This document shows, one piece after another, positions 33,964-42,039 of a DNA stretch of 53,978 bases (position 1 is the first letter of the stretch; every line of letters starts with the position of its first letter). This DNA is from a virus. The notes beneath the pieces are model-generated. The model was not told where the DNA came from. It searched no databases and saw only the letters and a list, made by a program, of their open reading frames with translations. A program made the translations under genes and the position numbers. Location of the stretch: positions 1 through 53,978 of IMG/VR virus record IMGVR_UViG_3300035703_004045; one strand, given 5' to 3'.

Positions 33964-34536
33964 ATGAGCACCATTAGCCTTAACCCAACCCAGCACGCCG
34001 TGCTGGCCTATGCCATCCATAACACCCACGGACGGATTGACTGGTTTCCCGACAACATCAAAGGCGGCGCACGCCAGAAGGTATTGCAAGGTCTGTTTAA
34101 CCGTGCCTTGGTTACCCCCAATAGCGAGAATTGGTTGGTTGCTGCCGAGGGCTACGACGCCCTGGGCTGTGCCAGACCTGGTGCAACCAGCATATCCCCT
34201 AATCCGGAGTTAGAGGCCCCCAACGCGCCAACACAGGCCACCTTGGCGCAAGATATGGTGGACAGCCAAACGGATACCAGCGTAGCAGAGTCATTGCCCA
34301 GCGCCTTGCCCGCTACCAGGGTGGTTCGTAGCCGCGAGCACAGTAAGCAGGCCACCATCATCAATATGCTGCAACGCGCCGAAGGGGCGACGATTACGCA
34401 GATTTGCGAAGCAACTGGCTGGCAACCACATACTGTGCGCGGAACCTTTGCAGCCGCCCTAAAGAAGAAGCTGGGCATGACCATCTGCTCCGACAAGCAG
34501 CAAGGTGGCGAGCGTATCTATCGTGCAACGGTCTAA
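33964..34536 (+). CDS. DUF3489 domain protein (HTH-like)
   Basis: This 190-residue protein has a C-terminal DUF3489 region (SREHSKQATIINMLQRAEG, ATITQICEATGWQPHTVRG, AALKKKLGM) resembling a winged helix, and a N-terminal segment ending in a serine- and threonine-rich linker (about 85-115). DUF3489 proteins are thought to bind DNA, and this one could be a regulator. It is the only gene of the cluster without a repeat element in front. GGAG lies upstream of the ATG. Confidence 0.75.
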   Translation: MSTISLNPTQHAVLAYAIHNTHGRIDWFPDNIKGGARQKVLQGLFNRALVTPNSENWLVAAEGYDALGCARPGATSISPNPELEAPNAPTQATLAQDMVDSQTDTSVAESLPSALPATRVVRSREHSKQATIINMLQRAEGATITQICEATGWQPHTVRGTFAAALKKKLGMTICSDKQQGGERIYRATV

Positions 34537-34564
34537 AAAATGATGCAGAAGTCAGTCAAATTTG

Positions 34565-34605
34565 CTTGGCTTCTCGATTGAATAGCGCGTTACTAGAGGT
34601 GTCGC
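34565..34605 (+). repeat. Conserved intergenic element, copy 3
   Basis: CTTGGCTT at 34565, AGCGCGTT at 34584, then ACTAGAGG and GTCGC. This copy lies 21 bp before the 74-residue gene. Its 11-bp spacer differs from copy 2, but the octamers and their distance are kept. Confidence 0.85.
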
Positions 34606-34626
34606 AACCACCACCATCCAAGTACC

Positions 34627-34851
34627 ATGAAACACCATCAGAATCCATCACACCAGCGCACACTGCAACGCGGTGACCGCGTGGCCTACTACCTTGACCG
34701 CCGTATCAGCACAGGCCATCACAGCAGTCGCACCATCCCAGTACGCCGCGGCGGCATCGTCCAAGGATTTCGGGATGGACAAGTGCTGGTGTTGCACCGA
34801 GCAGGCTACACCGAATCATTACCAGAGGCGCAACTCTACTTCGTCGAATGA
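34627..34851 (+). CDS. Small basic phage protein, unrecognised
   Basis: This 74-residue protein is rich in H, R and Q at the start (MKHHQNPSHQRTLQRGDRVAYYLDRR), then has a beta-rich part (GIVQGFRDGQVLVLHRAGY, LYFVE). It could be a nucleic-acid-binding small protein. No family is recognised. It follows repeat copy 3 at 21 bp, so the element probably gives its leader. Confidence 0.55.
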   Translation: MKHHQNPSHQRTLQRGDRVAYYLDRRISTGHHSSRTIPVRRGGIVQGFRDGQVLVLHRAGYTESLPEAQLYFVE

Positions 34852-34873
34852 TGCAAACAAAGCCAAGAATAAG

Positions 34874-34914
34874 CTTGGCTTCTGCAGCGAGCAGCGCGTT
34901 AATACAGACATCGC
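34874..34914 (+). repeat. Conserved intergenic element, copy 4 (diverged)
   Basis: CTTGGCTT at 34874, AGCGCGTT at 34893, then AATACAGA and ATCGC, with two or more changes after the second octamer. The spacer is again 11 bp. It precedes the 122-residue gene by 22 bp. Confidence 0.82.
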
Positions 34915-34936
34915 AACCAACCACAGGAAGATTAAA

Positions 34937-35305
34937 ATGACCCATACAACAGCCACTCTTGCCAGTTGTAACCAGGATTGGGGTTTTTGGGGTACCATGC
35001 AAACGCATGCGACCCTTGCCTGGCCCATGGCAATGAACGCGATTGCTGCTGCTACCGGCTGCGAGCCGGAACAAGTGCGCGCGTTTTTAGACAGCCGCCA
35101 TGGTCGCCACTTCGCCGACGATGTGAACAACGCACTTTATTTGGGTGCAGACTTGCCCAATGCTATCGAGCAAGCCACGCAGAAATGGATGACTTGGACG
35201 ATTGGTCGCAACACTGCCAAGGAGTACGGCATACCACGCGGCATGGCTTACTTGACCGGCTTTGTGGTGTATTGCGGGATGCAGGAAGAGGAACTGGCGA
35301 ATTAA
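34937..35305 (+). CDS. Conserved small phage protein
   Basis: This 122-residue protein has the pattern WGFWGTMQTHATLAWPMAMNAI, then EPEQVRAFLDSRHGRHFADDV and a helical end. I recall the type from prophage small-gene clusters but have no function. The start at 34937 is preceded by AGGAAG. It ends 2 nt before the stop of the oppositely oriented DUF6933 gene, so the two operons converge here without a visible terminator. Confidence 0.6.
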   Translation: MTHTTATLASCNQDWGFWGTMQTHATLAWPMAMNAIAAATGCEPEQVRAFLDSRHGRHFADDVNNALYLGADLPNAIEQATQKWMTWTIGRNTAKEYGIPRGMAYLTGFVVYCGMQEEELAN

Positions 35306-35306
35306 C

Positions 35307-35804
35307 TCAATGGATCCCACCACCAGCCACTAACTCTCGCACAGCAGAATCTGGCGTGCCTGCACCTTTAAAGAGTGGCCCACATGGCACGCCAGCCAAC
35401 TTCAGCGATAACGACAAGGGGTCAATAAGACCAACTCGATCCCGGAATACCTCGCCAAGAAATGAAAACTCATTCAGGATGCCGATTAAACTGCGGTTCG
35501 CGGTTTTGGCGTAGAGCACTTCACCCATGCCATCAATCTCGGCTTGAATGAAATCAGCAGGCAGATCCAAAGCCTGCAGCACGTCTTTCAAGGCAGCAGG
35601 AAATCGCTTCGCCAATGTGGCAGCAGGAGCCAGAGGCATCACCACAGGCAACAGCGTGCGCTCATTGACCAACAGCGCCATTTGAGGCTTCCAAAACAAT
35701 GCCGTGGCATACCAGTTTCCCAATCTCGTGGTGGGGGTGCAGGGCGCCACAAGCTCCGGATGAATTCGGTCGAGTAGTTTTTTGGTGCAATGAAGCGTGA
35801 ACAT
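35307..35804 (-). CDS. DUF6933 domain protein
   Basis: This 165-residue protein resembles DUF6933: FTLHCTKKLLDRIHP at the start, WYATALFWKPQMALLVNERTLLPVV, then DLPADFIQAEIDGMGEV. The function is unknown. It is the last gene of the leftward early operon, 8 nt after the Fic gene. The pairing with Fic may be meaningful but is not established. Confidence 0.65.
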   Translation of the reverse strand: MFTLHCTKKLLDRIHPELVAPCTPTTRLGNWYATALFWKPQMALLVNERTLLPVVMPLAPAATLAKRFPAALKDVLQALDLPADFIQAEIDGMGEVLYAKTANRSLIGILNEFSFLGEVFRDRVGLIDPLSLSLKLAGVPCGPLFKGAGTPDSAVRELVAGGGIH

Positions 35805-35812
35805 GGTGACCC

Positions 35813-36943
35813 TCAGACCTGATTGCCCAATGGCGCTAATTCATAACTGGTACTGCGACCGCTCGCAGCGGATTTGTTGAGCATGCCTCGCTCCAACAGT
35901 TCAGAAATATCTCGCAGAGCCGTGTCTTGTGAGCATTTGGCTATCGCCGCCCACTTGCTGCTGGTCAGTTTGCCGTCAAAGCCATCGAGCAATTTGTTGA
36001 GCAGTTTGATCTGCCGCTCGTTCATCGACATGCCCGACCAGTGTTGCCAAAACCGCGTTTTTGCCAGCACCAATGCCAGTGTTTCTTCGGCCCCTTGAAC
36101 GGCTCGAAGCAGGCATCCCAGAAACCATTCCAGCCAACCGGTGACATCCATGTTGCCTTTTTGCGTGGCCTCCAGCCGTTCATAGTAATCGTTGCGCTCG
36201 CGCTGAATCTGGGCCGACAGGCTATAGTACCGCTGAGTGGATTGCTCTGCACGTGCCAGCGCCATGTCACCCACCGCCCGTGCAATCCGCCCATTGCCAT
36301 CATCAAAGGGGTGCAGCGTTACCAGCCACAAGTGTGCCAATCCTGCTTTGATGACAGGATCGTCGTATTGGTCAGTGTTGAACCAACTTAAGAAGTTCTG
36401 CATTTCTGCATCCAGCACATGCGCAGGCGGTGCTTCAAAATGAACTTTCTGGCGGTGCATAGCGCCTGAGACCACTTGCATCGGTCCTAGTGCATCATCG
36501 CGCCATTGTGCGACTCGGATTTTGCTCAAACCACTGTAACCCGTTGGAAACAACGCCGCATGCCAGCCGTACAAACGCTCTGCATCTAAAGGAGCGTCGT
36601 AGCGTTGGGTTGCATCCAGAACCATATCCACAACGCCTTCGACTTGTCGGTCTGTGGCTGCCAGGGCGCCAATGTCTACGCCCAATCGGCGCGCAATAGA
36701 TGAGCGTACCGAAGCCGGATTGAGTTGTTCGCCTTCGATCTCACTGGTTTTGAGGACATCTTCGGTCAGGACGCGCAAAGTAGCCTGATCGCGCAAATCC
36801 AGCCCCAAATCATGCATCCGTCCTAACAGATGTCCTTGCGCGCGGTGTACTTGTGCCAGCAAGGGTGCCAGCCGCTGGCGGTCATAAACCCAGTGCGGCC
36901 AATGTTCGTGTTGCCAGATATAGTTTTTATCTTCGCATTGCAT
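35813..36943 (-). CDS. Fic-family protein with C-terminal HTH
   Basis: This 376-residue protein has the Fic core motif HPFDDGNGRIAR (211-222), which transfers AMP or a related group to target hydroxyls. An N-terminal inhibitory helix with SEIEGE (67-72) suggests an intramolecularly inhibited (class II type) protein. A winged-helix-like end (SKWAAIAKCSQDTALRDISELLERG) follows at about 330-365. It may be a cargo or toxin-like gene of the prophage. It is co-directional with the ParB-methyltransferase gene upstream and the DUF6933 gene downstream. Confidence 0.88.
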   Translation of the reverse strand: MQCEDKNYIWQHEHWPHWVYDRQRLAPLLAQVHRAQGHLLGRMHDLGLDLRDQATLRVLTEDVLKTSEIEGEQLNPASVRSSIARRLGVDIGALAATDRQVEGVVDMVLDATQRYDAPLDAERLYGWHAALFPTGYSGLSKIRVAQWRDDALGPMQVVSGAMHRQKVHFEAPPAHVLDAEMQNFLSWFNTDQYDDPVIKAGLAHLWLVTLHPFDDGNGRIARAVGDMALARAEQSTQRYYSLSAQIQRERNDYYERLEATQKGNMDVTGWLEWFLGCLLRAVQGAEETLALVLAKTRFWQHWSGMSMNERQIKLLNKLLDGFDGKLTSSKWAAIAKCSQDTALRDISELLERGMLNKSAASGRSTSYELAPLGNQV

Positions 36944-37022
36944 GCGGAGATTGTGGCCGGTATTCGCCGCACCGTCAAGGTGATCGAGCAGAATGTCAAA
37001 GATACCAGACTTCCCTCGAGTG

Positions 37023-38297
37023 CTAGACTAAAACTTGTTCGATCGGTTTTAGCTGGGGTGTCATATCGTCAAAGATCCGCTGCCCATCTTCAGAAACAGC
37101 TTGGCCGCCGCTGAACTCTTGCCAGCGCCGCACAATCACATCCACATACTTGGGCTCCAGCTCCATCAAACGGGCCACGCGCCCGGACTTTTCTGCGGCG
37201 ATTAGGGTGGTACCGGAACCACCAAACGGATCGAGCACCACGTCACCGGGTTTACTGGAGTTGCGAATGGCTCGTTCGATCAATTCCACCGGCTTCATGG
37301 TGGGATGCAAATCGTTCTTGTGCGGTTTTTTAATCTGCCAGACGTCACTCTGATCCCGGTCGCCGCACCAATGGCGCGTTGCACCGCTGGGCCAGCCATA
37401 CAGAATCGGCTCGTATTGGCGCTGGTAGTCCGAGCGCCCCATGGTAAAAGTGTTCTTGGCCCAGATAATGAAGGTTGACCACTTGCCACCAGCATCCCGA
37501 AAGGCTTTTTGCAGCACATCTAGCTCACTCGAAGACATGGCAATATAGATTGCTCCCCGGCAGTGGGTCATGACAGGCATGAGTGCTGCCAACAAAAAGT
37601 CGTAAAAGCCTGCGCCCAGGTTGTCGTTCAGAATGGCGCGGTCTTTACCGCGCATCTTGTCCTTGGCGCTGTTGGCGTAATTGACATTGTAGGGTGGGTC
37701 TGTGACAGTCATGTCGACGTCCTTGCCTTGCAGCAGCATCGCATAACTCTGGGCATCAGTGGCGTCGCTACACAAAACCCGGTGGTCACCGAGCAGCCAC
37801 ACGTCGCCAGCGCGCGAGATTACATTTTCTTGTGCCGCAGGTACTGCATCATCTTCGGTGTGCCCCAGGTTTTGTTCTTCGTCCTCAAACAGGTCTGCCA
37901 GAGCATCGGCATCAAAACCAGTTATGTCAAGGTTGAAGCCATCCTCTTGCAGCGATTGCAGCTCGATGCGCAGCATGGTCTCGTCCCAGCCAGCGTTTTC
38001 CGCAATACGGTTGTCGGCAATGATGAGCGCACGACGCTGGGTCGGGCTCAAGTGATCGAGCACTACCACCGGCACAGTGTGTAAGCCCAGTTTTTGCGCG
38101 GCCGACCACCTGCCATGTCCTGCGACAATCAGGCCATCACTGCCAGCCAGAATCGGGTTGGTAAAACCAAACTCGACGATACTGGCGGCGATTTGTGCTA
38201 CTTGTTCTGGCGAATGGGTGCGCGCATTTCTGGCGTAGGGTAGCAATTTACTGATCGGCCACTGCTCAATTTTGGAGGAGATCCATCCCTCAGACAT
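37023..38297 (-). CDS. ParB-domain DNA methyltransferase, DPPY-type
   Basis: This 424-residue protein fuses an N-terminal ParB/Srx-like domain (about 10-110: LPYARNARTHSPEQV, GHGRWSAAQKLG, IIADNRIAENAGWDE) to a beta-class N6-adenine or N4-cytosine methyltransferase with DPPY (200-203) and FGGSGTT near 365. Such fusions are phage DNA-modification enzymes and probably methylate phage or host DNA. It overlaps the endolysin gene by 8 nt. The N-terminus closely resembles that of the second fusion at 38741-40219. Confidence 0.9.
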   Translation of the reverse strand: MSEGWISSKIEQWPISKLLPYARNARTHSPEQVAQIAASIVEFGFTNPILAGSDGLIVAGHGRWSAAQKLGLHTVPVVVLDHLSPTQRRALIIADNRIAENAGWDETMLRIELQSLQEDGFNLDITGFDADALADLFEDEEQNLGHTEDDAVPAAQENVISRAGDVWLLGDHRVLCSDATDAQSYAMLLQGKDVDMTVTDPPYNVNYANSAKDKMRGKDRAILNDNLGAGFYDFLLAALMPVMTHCRGAIYIAMSSSELDVLQKAFRDAGGKWSTFIIWAKNTFTMGRSDYQRQYEPILYGWPSGATRHWCGDRDQSDVWQIKKPHKNDLHPTMKPVELIERAIRNSSKPGDVVLDPFGGSGTTLIAAEKSGRVARLMELEPKYVDVIVRRWQEFSGGQAVSEDGQRIFDDMTPQLKPIEQVLV

Positions 38298-38754
38298 TGT
38301 GTAGTCCTTCTCGGTATTGGATCTTCTCTCCCACCATGGTGGCAGTCAGCACTTGCGTGGTCAGCGATTGCACTGGGGTACCGGGCAGGCTGACTGCCAG
38401 ATGCGCCCAGCGTCCAAATTCATGAATGATTTGCTCGCACGGCAAGCGCAAGTGCTGCGCGGTCAGGCACACTGCTAGCGGTGTCAAGCCAGGTACGGTG
38501 ATGTCAGCGGCCCGTCCTTGCATGTGGTGGCTGGTTTTGCTGCCACCCACAGCACGGTTCAGTGCTGCTGATCGGTAGCCCGAAGTAATAACTACGGGCC
38601 GACCCAATGCGGTGCGCAATGGCTCCAGTACCGCTTGACACAGCCAGTGCAGGTTTTGAATCGCCTCGGGCGTGGGATCATTGTCAATGTTTTTGCGGGC
38701 AGCGGTTTCAGAAACCACAAACTCGGACAGTTCAAAGTGTTTAGACAGTTGCAT
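38290..38754 (-). CDS. M15-family peptidase, probable endolysin
   Basis: This 154-residue protein is an M15A-type D-Ala-D-Ala carboxypeptidase-like hydrolase that would cleave peptidoglycan crosslinks. It shows ITSGYRSAALNRAVGG (57-71), SHHMQGRAADI (75-85, with His77 and Asp84 as likely zinc ligands) and RWAHLAVS with His118. No signal peptide is visible, so a holin is needed for release. The holin-like gene is 33 kb away. It overlaps both neighbouring methyltransferase genes by 8 and 14 nt. Confidence 0.87.
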   Translation of the reverse strand: MQLSKHFELSEFVVSETAARKNIDNDPTPEAIQNLHWLCQAVLEPLRTALGRPVVITSGYRSAALNRAVGGSKTSHHMQGRAADITVPGLTPLAVCLTAQHLRLPCEQIIHEFGRWAHLAVSLPGTPVQSLTTQVLTATMVGEKIQYREGLHNV

Positions 38755-40219
38755 CGATGGGCTCCTGCGGGCTATCTGTCAACGTAGTGCCTCGTCGCCT
38801 TTGTGCGACTTGTGCGAAGGTTTCACCGGTACTGGCCAGGGTCATCGGCACACCGGGGAAGTTTTGCTCAAAGCGTAGTAGCGCCACATCGACGTACTGC
38901 GGTGCAATCTCGACTGCGCGACCGAGGCGACCCGTGCGCTGTGCAGCCATCAGGGTGGTGCCACTGCCGCTAAAGGGTTCGAACACCACTTCACCTTCTT
39001 CGGTATAGGCTTCGATCATCTGCAGCGGTAGCGTGACGGGAAACACTGCCGGGTGGTCGATGTCTTTGCCGATTTTGCCTTTGTGGCGCATGACCCGAAT
39101 CACCGAATCGGGGATGCGGTAGTCCTGAGTGGGCTGTCCGGCTGCTGTCCAACGATGAACCTGTCCATCCTTGCCGCGCAGGGCGGTCGACGTTCCATCG
39201 GCGCGCAAATGCGATTCTTGCCCTGCGTGTTTACACGGTACGGTTTTATGAGGTTTGCGGCTCTGGCGATTGAAGTGAAAGATAAATTCAAAACTCGGTG
39301 CCAGTCGCCCCTGCCAGTCACCCGGCATGCCGGGACCTTGATCCCAGACGTACCAGGCAAAGCGACGCCAGCCTTGGTTGCGCATCCAGCTCAGCCACTG
39401 ATCCCAATAGGGCTGCACTTCGTTATCGCGGTGAATCAAACCCAGATTGACCAGAACCTGGCCATCCTCAGCCATGGGCAGTTGGGCAAACACGCCACGC
39501 ATCAAACCATCCCAATCCGCAATGCCACCGGTGGTGTAATCACGCTGGTTGCCATAGGGCGGTGAGGTAAAGCACAGTGCTGCGCGATCAGACTGCATCA
39601 GGGTAGTAATGACTGCCGCTTCACTGGCATCACCACAGATTAGTCGGTGTGCGCCCAATAGCCAGAGGTCACCGGTTTGCGAGACTGCGGCAATCGGGGC
39701 TTCGGGGATCTGGTCTGCGGTGTCTGAATTATGCTCGGTATCCTGTGAATCGGCAGCATCTTGTTCCTGCTCGGCACTGTTACTTTCGCCATCTCCCTCG
39801 CCATGAATATCTTCAGCCAGCAGGCTTTGGATTTCTGCATCTTCCAAACCAGTCAGCGTCAAGTCGTAGCCGCTCTCGCACAGGTCAGTCAGTTCCAGCG
39901 CCAGCATGGCTTCGTCCCAACCGGCTTCCAAGGCGATTCGGTTGTCGGCGATGATGTAGGCGCGTTTCTGCGTGGGTGATAAGTGTGCCAACTCAATCAC
40001 TGGCACCTGACTCAAGCCGAGTTGGCGCGCTGCTGCCAGGCGTCCATGCCCGGAAATGAGACCATTGTCACCATCGACCAGCAGTGGGTTCGTCCAGCCA
40101 AACTCGACGATGCTGCCAGCAATCTTGGCGATCTGTGCTGCATCATGGGTGCGCGGGTTGCGAGCGTAAGGTATCAGGGTCTCAATCGAGCGGTATTCGA
40201 TCTGTGGTTGACTGATCAT
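38741..40219 (-). CDS. ParB-domain DNA methyltransferase, SPPY-type
   Basis: This 492-residue protein has a ParB-like N-terminus (IPYARNPRTHDAAQIAKI, SGHGRLAAARQLGL, IIADNRIALEAGWDEAML) and a methyltransferase domain with TSPPY (218-222) and FEPFSGSGTT near 430. A linker rich in D, E, S and Q (about 137-175) joins them. The N-terminus is strongly similar to that of the 424-residue enzyme downstream, so the two are paralogues. The TSPPY motif differs from DPPY and may mean another target base. The iteron-rich intergenic region lies just upstream. Confidence 0.88.
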   Translation of the reverse strand: MISQPQIEYRSIETLIPYARNPRTHDAAQIAKIAGSIVEFGWTNPLLVDGDNGLISGHGRLAAARQLGLSQVPVIELAHLSPTQKRAYIIADNRIALEAGWDEAMLALELTDLCESGYDLTLTGLEDAEIQSLLAEDIHGEGDGESNSAEQEQDAADSQDTEHNSDTADQIPEAPIAAVSQTGDLWLLGAHRLICGDASEAAVITTLMQSDRAALCFTSPPYGNQRDYTTGGIADWDGLMRGVFAQLPMAEDGQVLVNLGLIHRDNEVQPYWDQWLSWMRNQGWRRFAWYVWDQGPGMPGDWQGRLAPSFEFIFHFNRQSRKPHKTVPCKHAGQESHLRADGTSTALRGKDGQVHRWTAAGQPTQDYRIPDSVIRVMRHKGKIGKDIDHPAVFPVTLPLQMIEAYTEEGEVVFEPFSGSGTTLMAAQRTGRLGRAVEIAPQYVDVALLRFEQNFPGVPMTLASTGETFAQVAQRRRGTTLTDSPQEPIDATV

Positions 40220-40285
40220 GAAATGGGCATTAAAAAACCCACCGGCATTAGCAATGCGAGTGGGTCGGTTTAAATTTGAGTAAGA

Positions 40286-40475
40286 GGTTTGCGCAAACCT
40301 GTGTCTAGCGCAAACTTCTTAGTGCAAACCTAAATAAAGTAACGGGGTGGTTTGCAGTGTGCTCATGACTGGGGTTTGCGCTGAAATCACCAGTTTGCCA
40401 AGGGCGAACGTGCTGCAAACCAGGCTAGCTGGTGCAAACCTGCAAACCCTGCAAACCTGTTTTTACGGTTTGTCG
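40286..40475. repeat. Array of GCAAACC iterons (candidate replication origin)
   Basis: About eleven GCAAACC or GGTTTGC-like copies, some degenerate, occur in about 190 bp. They include a perfect 16-bp palindrome AGGTTTGCGCAAACCT (40286-40301), direct copies at 40311, 40325, 40416, 40435, 40443 and 40452, and inverted copies at 40350, 40374 and 40393. A last degenerate one is near 40469. The region has no gene (40220-40722). Iterons of this kind are binding sites for a replication initiator or a regulator. The window encodes a P4-type primase-helicase nearby that could use it. The origin role is inference. Confidence 0.85.
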
Positions 40476-40560
40476 GTGGGCGAATCTTGCGCTGCTTCCC
40501 CCCGCATAGGATTTTGCGAAAGAAGGACCCCTTTTACCTGGGGCGCGGCGCGAAGTGTTA

Positions 40561-40606
40561 GCGATAAATTCACGGTTTTTGCCAACCATAGCGATAAATG
40601 TACCGT
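40561..40606 (+). repeat. Direct repeat AGCGATAAAT, 30 bp apart
   Basis: AGCGATAAATTCACGG (40561-40576) and AGCGATAAATGTACCG (40591-40606) share the first ten bases and lie exactly 30 bp apart, near three helical turns. They sit in the gene-free stretch after the iteron array and could be part of an origin or an operator pair. Confidence 0.7.
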
Positions 40607-40674
40607 AATTTCTGTAATTTGTTCACTGCTATTTTGATGCTCAAAAGGACAAGCTGGCTAAAGGCGGGACAAGT

Positions 40675-40702
40675 GGGGCAAGCGTTACGCTACTTGCCCC
40701 AT
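40675..40702. other. Strong stem-loop downstream of the DUF6362 gene
   Basis: TGGGGCAAG and CTTGCCCCA form a 9-bp perfect stem around a 10-nt loop, 20 nt after the DUF6362 stop on the minus strand. No T-run follows on either strand, so a classic terminator is doubtful. An RNA processing or protein-binding site is possible. Confidence 0.6.
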
Positions 40703-40722
40703 GGTCTTGGAACTGTTGCGAT

Positions 40723-41139
40723 TCAGCGCTGCTGCAATCGAGAGCTTGGCTGCTCTTGATTGAGCCTTTCTGACAGCAGTTCGAGACACTTATGCCACAG
40801 TTGCCACGCAGAGGTTCTGCCCATGCCAAACCGGGTACAGATGTCACGCCAGCCGTACCGATTGGCACGCATCCAGACCAGGTGCCGTTGCTCAACCTCC
40901 AGCCACTGCACCCAGCGCATGACTTCCAGCATGTCATCAATGTCCTTGGGTGAGGGTGGAATACGCAAAACAGGACGGTCTTCGGTTGCCAGCAACTCCC
41001 ATTGGCAGCGCACAATGGTGGGCCATGCGTTGAAGTAGCCCTGCACGTTGGCAGAAGGCAGCCGCCGAGCCGTCAAAGCAGCATCAACAAAGCGGTTGGC
41101 TATCGTCTCCGGTGTCCAGAGGATATGGGGCTCAGCCAT
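40723..41139 (-). CDS. DUF6362-like HTH protein
   Basis: This 138-residue protein matches the DUF6362 layout: RRLPSANVQGYFNAWPTIVR, then IPPSPKDIDDMLEVMRWVQWLE and a C-terminal helix-turn-helix RYGWRDICTRFGMGRTSAWQLWHKC. It is probably a phage DNA-binding regulator. The start at 41139 has a perfect AAGGAGG upstream. A longer in-frame start at 41250 overlaps the 69-residue gene. The gene-free iteron region follows downstream, so it could bind there, which is inference. Confidence 0.8.
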   Translation of the reverse strand: MAEPHILWTPETIANRFVDAALTARRLPSANVQGYFNAWPTIVRCQWELLATEDRPVLRIPPSPKDIDDMLEVMRWVQWLEVEQRHLVWMRANRYGWRDICTRFGMGRTSAWQLWHKCLELLSERLNQEQPSSRLQQR

Positions 41140-41341
41140 GATGCCTCCTTGGTGTGCCATACAAACGCTCGCCGATGCGTCGCACCAGTTCGCGCTCCAC
41201 GTAGTCCAGCCGATTGTCTTCAGCGTTGACCACCAGAATGTTTTGGTCACGCCAGCCGCGTTGCTTGATGCTGTCCAGGTCGGTGACAGTGGGTTGTAAG
41301 CGTCCCAACGGCGATTGATAGTGGGGGGAGGGGATTTTCAT
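41132..41341 (-). CDS. Small conserved phage protein
   Basis: This 69-residue protein has QRGWRDQNILVVNAEDNRLDYVERELVRRIGERLYG, a pattern I associate with a conserved hypothetical gene in proteobacterial phages near DUF6362. The start at 41341 (MKIPSPHYQS) is chosen. The longer frame to 41470 overlaps the resolvase gene. It overlaps the start of DUF6362 by 8 nt. No function can be given. Confidence 0.65.
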   Translation of the reverse strand: MKIPSPHYQSPLGRLQPTVTDLDSIKQRGWRDQNILVVNAEDNRLDYVERELVRRIGERLYGTPRRHHG

Positions 41342-41342
41342 G

Positions 41343-41819
41343 TCAGGACTCCATCTCGTTGTTTTGGTCAAGTGCCCAGTGCAGGATGGCCAGGGCATCG
41401 GCTTCGTTGTCGTCGGTAACGGGGTGACCCAGGGCACGCATGGCAGCAATGACCTCTGCCTTGCCAGCATTGCCTTTGCCGGTAACGTGCTTTTTGATCG
41501 TGCCCACTGGCACGCCCTGGTACGGGATGCGGTGGTGCTCGCACCAAGTGGTGAGCGTAGCCATCAAGCCGCCATAGACGTGGGCGGCATCGACACCAAC
41601 GTGGCGGCGTACTTCCTCAAAATACACAGCGTGGATCTCGCCAGTCATTATTTTGATTTCTGCCAGCCAGTGCTTGAAGCGCAGAAAGCGCATGCCACCG
41701 CCTTCAAAGCGCTGGGATTTGAAGCTGACAAAGCCGTGTGTGATGTGGGCATCTTTGCTTTGGAGTGCCCAGCCAGTGGTCGTGCCCAGATCCAGGGCGA
41801 GTGTGGTGGTGTGATTCAT
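41343..41819 (-). CDS. RuvC-like Holliday junction resolvase
   Basis: This 158-residue protein has the RNase-H-like fold of phage RuvC-type resolvases. It starts ALDLGTTTGWAL with Asp10, followed by VYFEEVRRHVG with a catalytic Glu near 68, VGTIKKHVTGKGNAGK and a C-terminal DDNEADALAIL with two acidic residues. It would cleave four-way junctions in replicated phage DNA. It is 1 nt from the small 69-residue gene. The intergenic region to the primase gene carries TGACGCA repeats. Confidence 0.85.
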   Translation of the reverse strand: MNHTTTLALDLGTTTGWALQSKDAHITHGFVSFKSQRFEGGGMRFLRFKHWLAEIKIMTGEIHAVYFEEVRRHVGVDAAHVYGGLMATLTTWCEHHRIPYQGVPVGTIKKHVTGKGNAGKAEVIAAMRALGHPVTDDNEADALAILHWALDQNNEMES

Positions 41820-41842
41820 GATGTTTTGTCTAAATAGTTATG

Positions 41843-42039
41843 ACTGACGCATTCGACACATTCAAAGGTTGGTTTTTATGACCCGCGCCTAGCGCCTCGC
41901 GTGAGAAACTAATCCTTGACTGTGCCCGGTACGTCGGAATTGGGTTTCGACTGACGTGGCTGACGCAATAACTACCGTTCGCACATGATTTATTCGGGCA
42001 TGTCACTTTGCTATGGAAGGATTGCGTCAATGCGTCAGT
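41843..42039. repeat. TGACGCA motifs in the resolvase-primase intergenic region
   Basis: ACTGACGCATT (41843-41853) recurs inverted at 42029-42039. CTGACGCAAT (41960-41969) and an inverted TTGACGCAAT (42021-42030) are further copies. Two are in each orientation, at the ends and middle of a 215-bp stretch between the primase stop and the resolvase start. They resemble regulator-binding sites. Confidence 0.6.

Noticed and set aside
36944-37022. A reading frame with EIVAGIRRTVKVIEQNVKDTR upstream of the Fic gene.
   Set aside because: It is short, partly antisense to Fic, and no family could be recognised, so it is not annotated.
40675-40702. Hairpin as a terminator for the DUF6362 gene.
   Set aside because: The stem is strong, but no T-run follows on either strand. 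It is listed only as a stem-loop.
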